Assembly (NCBI GenBank): GCA_041690255.1
Contig: JAWLHU010000013.1
Location: 1 to 64,000, forward strand
Reading direction: 5' to 3'
DNA: 64,000 bases
Source of the DNA: JAWLHU01 sp041690255
Lineage (GTDB): Bacteria; Bacillota; Sulfobacillia; Symbiobacteriales; Symbiobacteriaceae
Part shown: piece after piece, positions 59,471 through 64,000 of the stretch
Numbering within the stretch: the stretch's first letter is position 1
Layout: the number at the start of each line of letters is the position of its first letter
Program-made: the position numbers and the translations under genes
Notes under the pieces: generated by a model
What the model saw: only the letters and a program-made list of their open reading frames with translations
What the model was told of the DNA's origin: nothing
Databases searched by the model: none

Positions 59471-60673
59471 CTAGTGCATGGGGCTCTTATCGCCCTCAGA
59501 TACAGGGAGTTGTAGCTGCTCAGCCACCCGGTGGGTCTCAGCGGCCACGTCCTGGGCCGAGGCAGCGACCTGCTCCCAAATCCCGGCCTGGTCACGAGCC
59601 GACTCAGCAATCTCATTCAGATCCGTCTTGCCGGCAATAACGACAACCTGCTGAATGATCCGGACGGCCTCGCCGGTAGAGGCTGCCATCTCCTCGGTGG
59701 TAGCAGAGTTCTCCTCAGCCACAGAGGCGATCTCCCCCATGGCCCGAGTCACTTCCTCGGAGCCGGTGAGCATCTGCTCGGCGGAACCCAGGATCTCCTG
59801 CACCAACTGGCGTGTCTCACCGACGATCCCGACCACCTGCTGCATGGAGTTCCCGGCTGTGGCAGCGAGTGCCGTGCCCTGGCGGACCTCCTCGGTGCCA
59901 GCGGCGATCGCCTTCTGCACTTCTTCCAACCCATGCTGGCTCTTTTCGATCAGTCCTGCGATCTCCTCGGTCGCCTTCTTGGATCGCTCCGCCAGTTTGC
60001 GGACCTCGTCCGCCACCACAGCGAAGCCGCGACCCGCCTCACCGGCCCGGGCCGCCTCAATGGCGGCATTCAGGGCGAGCAGGTTCGTCTGCTCGGCAAT
60101 CTCCGTAATCACCTGGACGATCCCCGCGATCTGGCTGGAGTGGTGACTGAAGTCCTCCACCTTGGCGCCGGCGGCGAAGACGGTCTCCTTGATCTTATCC
60201 ATTCCTGTGATAACCTGCTCGACCGACTGGCCGGACTGGGTAGCCAGGGTGGTGGCGGAGTTGGCTGCGTCAGCCACCCGCTTGGTGGCACTGGTCACTC
60301 GGTGGATCATCTTAGACATGTCCTGAACAGACTGGTTTGCACTACCCACGGAGATCGCCTGGTTCTGGGCGCCCTCGGAGATCTGGTGCGCCGAGTCGGA
60401 AAGCTGCTTGAAGACCTCGAGGGCTTCGTCGACCAGCTGGCGCTGCTCATTTGCGCCGGTGGCCGCTTCTGTTACGGCAGTCGCCAGGTCACAGCTCATC
60501 TGGGCAGCCCTGCCGGAGGCCCCGGCCACTTTGTCAGCAGTACCGGTCAGCCGCCTCACACGATCTACCAGATCCACATAGACAGGCTCTTCCAGCCGGT
60601 ACTCGTGAGTCATGGTCGTGGCAGCCACCTTGTTCTTATTCCGTCCCCAGAACTTTCCCGCCACCGAAATCAT
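59471..60673 (-). CDS. Soluble methyl-accepting chemotaxis-type protein
   Basis: 400 residues with no membrane helix. The whole protein is coiled coil plus MCP signalling domain: hairpin tip EQTNLLALNAAIEAARAGEAG and GRGFAVVADEVRKLAERSKKATEEI are canonical. N-terminal 50 residues are not a known sensor domain. A cytoplasmic receptor that could report on an internal signal or on another protein complex. Confidence 0.88.
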   Translation of the reverse strand: MISVAGKFWGRNKNKVAATTMTHEYRLEEPVYVDLVDRVRRLTGTADKVAGASGRAAQMSCDLATAVTEAATGANEQRQLVDEALEVFKQLSDSAHQISEGAQNQAISVGSANQSVQDMSKMIHRVTSATKRVADAANSATTLATQSGQSVEQVITGMDKIKETVFAAGAKVEDFSHHSSQIAGIVQVITEIAEQTNLLALNAAIEAARAGEAGRGFAVVADEVRKLAERSKKATEEIAGLIEKSQHGLEEVQKAIAAGTEEVRQGTALAATAGNSMQQVVGIVGETRQLVQEILGSAEQMLTGSEEVTRAMGEIASVAEENSATTEEMAASTGEAVRIIQQVVVIAGKTDLNEIAESARDQAGIWEQVAASAQDVAAETHRVAEQLQLPVSEGDKSPMH

Positions 60674-60789
60674 CCTCCTCGGTCAAAAATACCCATTTCT
60701 GTCGAATGCTATTCCAATATAAGTCTTTCACGTTCTGTTTGTCAAGTATTGGATGGCGTAATCTGTCCCGAATGACTAGCGGCGGGACG

Positions 60790-60830
60790 AGAAAGGAACC
60801 GCTACCTGTGACGGCAGCGGCTCCCAAGGA
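60790..60830 (-). terminator. Terminator of the MetY gene
   Basis: GGAGCCGCT pairs with AGCGGTTCC on the minus strand around GCCGTCACAGGT, followed by TTTCTC. It lies just past the stop at 60846. Confidence 0.7.
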
Positions 60831-60845
60831 CTCCAGTACTGCGAT

Positions 60846-62135
60846 TTACTTCGTCGCCCGATCCAGCGCTTGCTGAATGTCGGCGATAATGTCCGTAATG
60901 TGCTCCGTGCCAATCGAGAGGCGAACCATCTCCGGGTTGACACCGGCTGCGATCTGTTCCTCCTCCGAAAGCTGCTGGTGCGTCGTGGTGGCAGGGTGAA
61001 TCGCCAGCGACTTGGAGTCGCCCACGTTGGCCAGGTGGGAAAGGAGTTTGAGGGACTCAATGAAGGTCTTTCCGGCCTCTGCGCCGCCCTTGATGCCGAA
61101 GGTGAGGATAGCGCCCTGTCCGTCGGGCAGGTACTTCTGGGCCAGCCTGTAGGAAGGGCTGGACGCAAGGCCCGGGTAGTTCACCCAGAGGACCGACTCG
61201 TTCTGCTCCAGGTACTGCGCCACCTTCAATGCGTTGCTGGAATGGCGCTCCATGCGCAGGTGGAGGGTCTCCAGGCCCTGTAGGAACATGAAGGAGTTGA
61301 AGGGGGAGAGCGCACCGCCCAGGTCCCGTAATACCGAGACTCGAGCCCGGAGAATGTAGGGGGGTAGGCCGGCCCGGGCGAGGTCGGCGTAGCGCAGGCC
61401 GTGGTAGGCGGCATCGGGCTCGGTGTAAAGCGGATGCTTACCCGTCGACCAGTCGAATTTACCGCCATCCACAATCACGCCACCAATCGATGTACCGTGG
61501 CCACCAATGAACTTGGTAGCAGAGTGGATGACGATGTCGGCGCCGTGCTCGATTGGCCGGCAGAGATAAGGCGAAGCGAAGGTGGAGTCGATGATCAAGG
61601 GCAGACCGTTATCATGGGCGACCTGAGCGACAGCCGCAATGTCGAGCACGTCGCACTTGGGGTTCCCAATTGTCTCACCATATAGGGCCTTCGTCTTGGG
61701 GGTGATCGCTTTGCGGAAGTTCTCCGGGTCTGAGGGATCCACGAAGTGTACCTTGATCCCGAGGCGGGGCAGGTTATGTGCGAAGAGGGCGTAGGTGCCC
61801 CCGTAGAGGCTGGCTGCCGCCACGATCTCATCGCCCGCCTGCGCGAGGTTCAGGATGGCATAGAGTTCAGCGTTCTGGCCGGAGGCGACCGCCAGAGCCC
61901 CGACGCCCCCTTCCAGGGCCGCAATCCGCTTCTCAAAGACATCAGTTGTTGGGTTCATAATCCGGGTGTAGATGTTGCCGAACTCCTGCAGGGCAAAGAG
62001 CTTGGCGGCATGCTCCGAATCCTTGAAGACGTACGAACTGGTCAGGTAGAGGGGAACGGCGCGGGAACCGGTGGAATCGACCTCATGGCCCGCGTGGAGC
62101 GCCAGGGTCTCAAGGTGAAACTTCTGATCGGACAT
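60846..62135 (-). CDS. metY: O-acetylhomoserine sulfhydrylase (aminocarboxypropyltransferase)
   Basis: 429 residues, the usual length for MetY in the Cys/Met-metabolism PLP family. Features: HAGHEVDSTGSRAVPLYLTSSYVF, Tyr-Arg pair in YTRIMNPT, PLP lysine in HSATKFIGGHGTSIGG and the C-terminal HPATTTHQQLSEEEQIAAGV and LSIGTEHITDI. It turns O-acetylhomoserine plus sulfide into homocysteine in methionine synthesis. Control by the SAM-I riboswitch upstream confirms the pathway. Confidence 0.95.
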   Translation of the reverse strand: MSDQKFHLETLALHAGHEVDSTGSRAVPLYLTSSYVFKDSEHAAKLFALQEFGNIYTRIMNPTTDVFEKRIAALEGGVGALAVASGQNAELYAILNLAQAGDEIVAAASLYGGTYALFAHNLPRLGIKVHFVDPSDPENFRKAITPKTKALYGETIGNPKCDVLDIAAVAQVAHDNGLPLIIDSTFASPYLCRPIEHGADIVIHSATKFIGGHGTSIGGVIVDGGKFDWSTGKHPLYTEPDAAYHGLRYADLARAGLPPYILRARVSVLRDLGGALSPFNSFMFLQGLETLHLRMERHSSNALKVAQYLEQNESVLWVNYPGLASSPSYRLAQKYLPDGQGAILTFGIKGGAEAGKTFIESLKLLSHLANVGDSKSLAIHPATTTHQQLSEEEQIAAGVNPEMVRLSIGTEHITDIIADIQQALDRATK

Positions 62136-62159
62136 CTGTGACCACTCCTTCGTGTTCGT

Positions 62160-62195
62160 CCGACAAACAAGGACCTCTCCAGGAGGGAGAGGTCC
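62160..62195 (-). terminator. Expression-platform terminator of the SAM riboswitch
   Basis: GGACCTCTCC pairs perfectly with GGAGAGGTCC around CTCCT, followed on the minus strand by TTGTTTGTC. A smaller GTCCGA/TCGGAC stem (62193-62206) overlaps its 5' arm and is suited to be part of the antiterminator switch. Confidence 0.88.
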
Positions 62196-62210
62196 GAAGA
62201 TCGGACTTCC

Positions 62211-62317
62211 CTCTTATCTCCCGGGGGCTGCGCCCCTGGCGGAGTTGGCACCTTCAGGCAAGGCCTGGGTTGCCGGGCTTCATCGGGCCGTGTCCCTCAG
62301 CCGCTCTGGATAAGAGT
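62211..62317 (-). promoter_or_regulatory. SAM-I (S-box) riboswitch
   Basis: On the minus strand P1 is CTCTTATC with GATAAGAG at the far end. Conserved S-box blocks follow: AGAGCGGCTGAGGGAC, CGGCCCGATGAAGCCCGG, CAACC and GGTGCCAACTCCGCC. S-adenosylmethionine binding favours the downstream terminator and shuts off metY. Only the ligand-bound off state would let the terminator at 62160 form. Confidence 0.95.
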
Positions 62318-62491
62318 TCACTTGTTTGGTCGTCGTTAGGTGGCATCCTACCACAACAGCCCTGCGCAGGCAACGAACTGTACTCACTAATGAGAACAGT
62401 GCTCATGGTCGGCGTATGACTCGGTCGGCAGGGTGGGGAAGATAGTTTATGGAATGAACTATCATCATCCTCAGAACGGGAGTGTGGCAGC

Positions 62492-63865
62492 ATGGGAGCA
62501 GAGGCGCTTCGAAACGCCTGCCAGACGGAACATGAGCGGGCCATCGCTGAACTGCAACGCCTGATCCGCCAGCCGAGTGTGGCGGCCCAGGGGGTTGGAA
62601 TTGCGGAGACGGTGCAACTCGTCACGGAGTTGGTGGAGGCTTCGGGCGGAAAGGTCCAGATCCTGACCGACGGGGTCCCTGGAAACCCGGTGATCTACGC
62701 CGAATTCGAGGGTGCGAGCGAGGCGACCCTTCTCTTCTACAACCACTACGACGTCCAGCCTGCGGAACCGCTCCGCGAGTGGACTACCGAGCCCTTCGGC
62801 GGCGAGATCAACGACGGCAAGATCTTTGGGCGGGGCACATCGGACAACAAGGGCGAGATTGCGGCCCGCCTGGCAGCAATCCGGGCGGTCAAAGCGGTGA
62901 ACGGCGGCAGGCTACCCTGCCGGGTGAAGTTCCTGATCGAGGGCGAGGAGGAGATCGGCTCGCCGGCGCTCTACCCGGCACTGGACCGCTACCACCACCT
63001 CTTCACAGCCGACGCCTGCATTTGGGAGTTCGGCATGACAGATGCCGACGGACGGCCGGAACTGTTCGGGGGCGTGAAGGGCATGGCCTACATGCAGGCC
63101 TGGGTACGGCACGCCCAAGTCGACCTGCACTCCTCCAACGCGGCCGTGGTGGACAACCCGGCCTGGCGTCTCACCTGGGCGCTCGCCTCGATCAAGTCGC
63201 CTGACCACAAGGTCCAGGTGCCTGGCTTCTACGCCGATATCATCCCGTCGACGGAATCCCAGCGGGAGACGGCCCGGCAGATCCCGTCCGCTGCGGACGT
63301 GCTGAAGCAGACCTACGGTATCACGCGGCCCCTGCTGACCGAGCAGTTCGGGCTTGACTACATCGATCAGATGGTCTTTCAGCCGACCTGCACGATCTGC
63401 GGAATGGAGTCGGGTTACCACGGCCAGGGCTCCAAAACCGTGCTGCCCAAGGAGGCGCAGGCGAAGATCGACTGCCGGCTGGTGCCGGGCATGGATCCGG
63501 GGAAGGTGTACGAACAGTTCAAGGCTCACCTGGCCGCCCAAGGCTTTGCTGATGTAGAACTCAGCCTGCTGAACGGCCAGAAGGCCTACTGGACCGACCC
63601 GGCGCATCCGTTCGTCAACATGGTGATCGAGACCGCCCGGGAATCCTGGGAGGCGGAGCCGGTCTACCACCTCTCCTCTGCCGGCACAGGGCCGATGTTC
63701 CCCTTCGGCCATCTTCTCAACGTTCCGATCGTCTCCACCGGGTCGGGCTACTTCGGCTCCCGAGCCCACGCACCCGATGAGAATATCCGCCTGGCCGACT
63801 TCCAGAAGGGGATCCTGCACATGGCGCTCCTCCTGAATCGGTTCGCGACGCTGAAGGAGGCCTAG
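62492..63865 (+). CDS. M20-family metallopeptidase (dipeptidase)
   Basis: 457 residues. M20 fold with zinc ligands in FYNHYDVQPAEP (His, Asp), GRGTSDNKGEIAARLAAIR (second Asp), EGEEEIGSP (catalytic and bridging Glu) and HAPDENIR near the C-terminus, interrupted by a lid domain (about 195-350). It resembles CNDP-type dipeptidases and cuts short peptides in the cytosol. It is followed after three bases by a creatininase-family gene, so the two probably form an operon. Confidence 0.92.
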   Translation: MGAEALRNACQTEHERAIAELQRLIRQPSVAAQGVGIAETVQLVTELVEASGGKVQILTDGVPGNPVIYAEFEGASEATLLFYNHYDVQPAEPLREWTTEPFGGEINDGKIFGRGTSDNKGEIAARLAAIRAVKAVNGGRLPCRVKFLIEGEEEIGSPALYPALDRYHHLFTADACIWEFGMTDADGRPELFGGVKGMAYMQAWVRHAQVDLHSSNAAVVDNPAWRLTWALASIKSPDHKVQVPGFYADIIPSTESQRETARQIPSAADVLKQTYGITRPLLTEQFGLDYIDQMVFQPTCTICGMESGYHGQGSKTVLPKEAQAKIDCRLVPGMDPGKVYEQFKAHLAAQGFADVELSLLNGQKAYWTDPAHPFVNMVIETARESWEAEPVYHLSSAGTGPMFPFGHLLNVPIVSTGSGYFGSRAHAPDENIRLADFQKGILHMALLLNRFATLKEA

Positions 63866-63868
63866 ACG

Positions 63869-64000
63869 GTGCGCATCTCCGAAATGAACTGGATGCAGGT
63901 GGACTCCTACCTGAAGCGGGATGATCGGGTGGTCCTTCCGCTGGGCTCCACCGAGCAGCACGCCTACCTCTCCCTCTCGGTCGACTCGATCCTCTCGGAG
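63869..64000 (+). CDS. Creatininase family protein, 5' part only
   Basis: The GTG start lies three bases after the M20 peptidase stop, with AAGGAGG overlapping the end of that gene. The 44 visible residues contain VVLPLGSTEQHAYLSLSVDS, the first metal-binding motif of the creatininase (creatinine amidohydrolase, also MftE and ArfB-like) family. The gene is cut by the window edge. The family cleaves amide or cyclic amide bonds with two metal ions. Confidence 0.82.
   Translation, partial: MRISEMNWMQVDSYLKRDDRVVLPLGSTEQHAYLSLSVDSILSE

Overview
The window is about 60 percent GC. It carries Bacillota-type signals: near-consensus sigma-A promoters, strong AGGAGG-like ribosome binding sites, frequent GTG and TTG starts, hairpin-plus-T-run terminators, a SAM-I (S-box) riboswitch, NrdR boxes and a Firmicutes-style rRNA leader. 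Together with a lipoprotein-rich single-membrane gene set, a class II (B12) ribonucleotide reductase, a tungsten aldehyde oxidoreductase family enzyme, an 11-subunit complex I and a type IV pilus without PilP or PilQ, this suggests a GC-rich, deep-branching, motile or surface-moving Bacillota of the Symbiobacterium or Clostridia-like type. The assignment is an inference; no species can be fixed from the sequence alone. I see no insertion sequence, prophage, CRISPR array or tRNA.

Layout. 1-540: 5' end of a 16S rRNA gene on the minus strand with its leader and two tandem promoters. 538-5800: NhaC-type antiporter and an oligopeptide importer (binding protein plus two permeases, no ATPases). 5923-12519: lamin-tail protein, MocR-type regulator, a two-domain [2Fe-2S] protein, acetamidase/formamidase, DUF2797 protein, a small lipoprotein and an EF-hand protein. 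12757-15768: nrdR-nrdJ with a pair of NrdR boxes. 16070-17469: sirtuin and a regulator-like protein related to the XRE protein at 52580. 17491-27845: one long type IV pilus operon, pilB-T-C, two main-type pilins, four minor pseudopilins, pilM-N-O, preceded by a strongly structured leader RNA. 27951-36957: small membrane protein, M48 protease with three repeats, chemoreceptor, AOR with a MoaD/ThiS-like partner, AlaX-type editing protein, HD-GYP protein.

37206-48188: complex I. nuoB sits alone, with its own promoter and terminator, ahead of a separately promoted nuoA-C-D-H-I-J-K-L-M-N operon. There is no nuoE, F or G, so electrons probably enter from ferredoxin or another carrier. 48382-51067: GMC oxidoreductase and HAD hydrolase.

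51113-53340 is the part I find most novel: a TPR protein, a 33-residue exported peptide and a convergent XRE-family regulator, laid out like a Rap-Phr or RNPP peptide-signalling cassette. It has a repeated operator-like motif in front of the TPR gene and a highly structured intergenic region. 53416-64000 returns to housekeeping: phosphofructokinase, D-amino-acid transaminase, a lipoprotein, patatin-like lipase, YkgJ-type protein, soluble chemoreceptor, MetY under a SAM-I riboswitch, an M20 peptidase and the start of a creatininase-family gene cut by the window edge.
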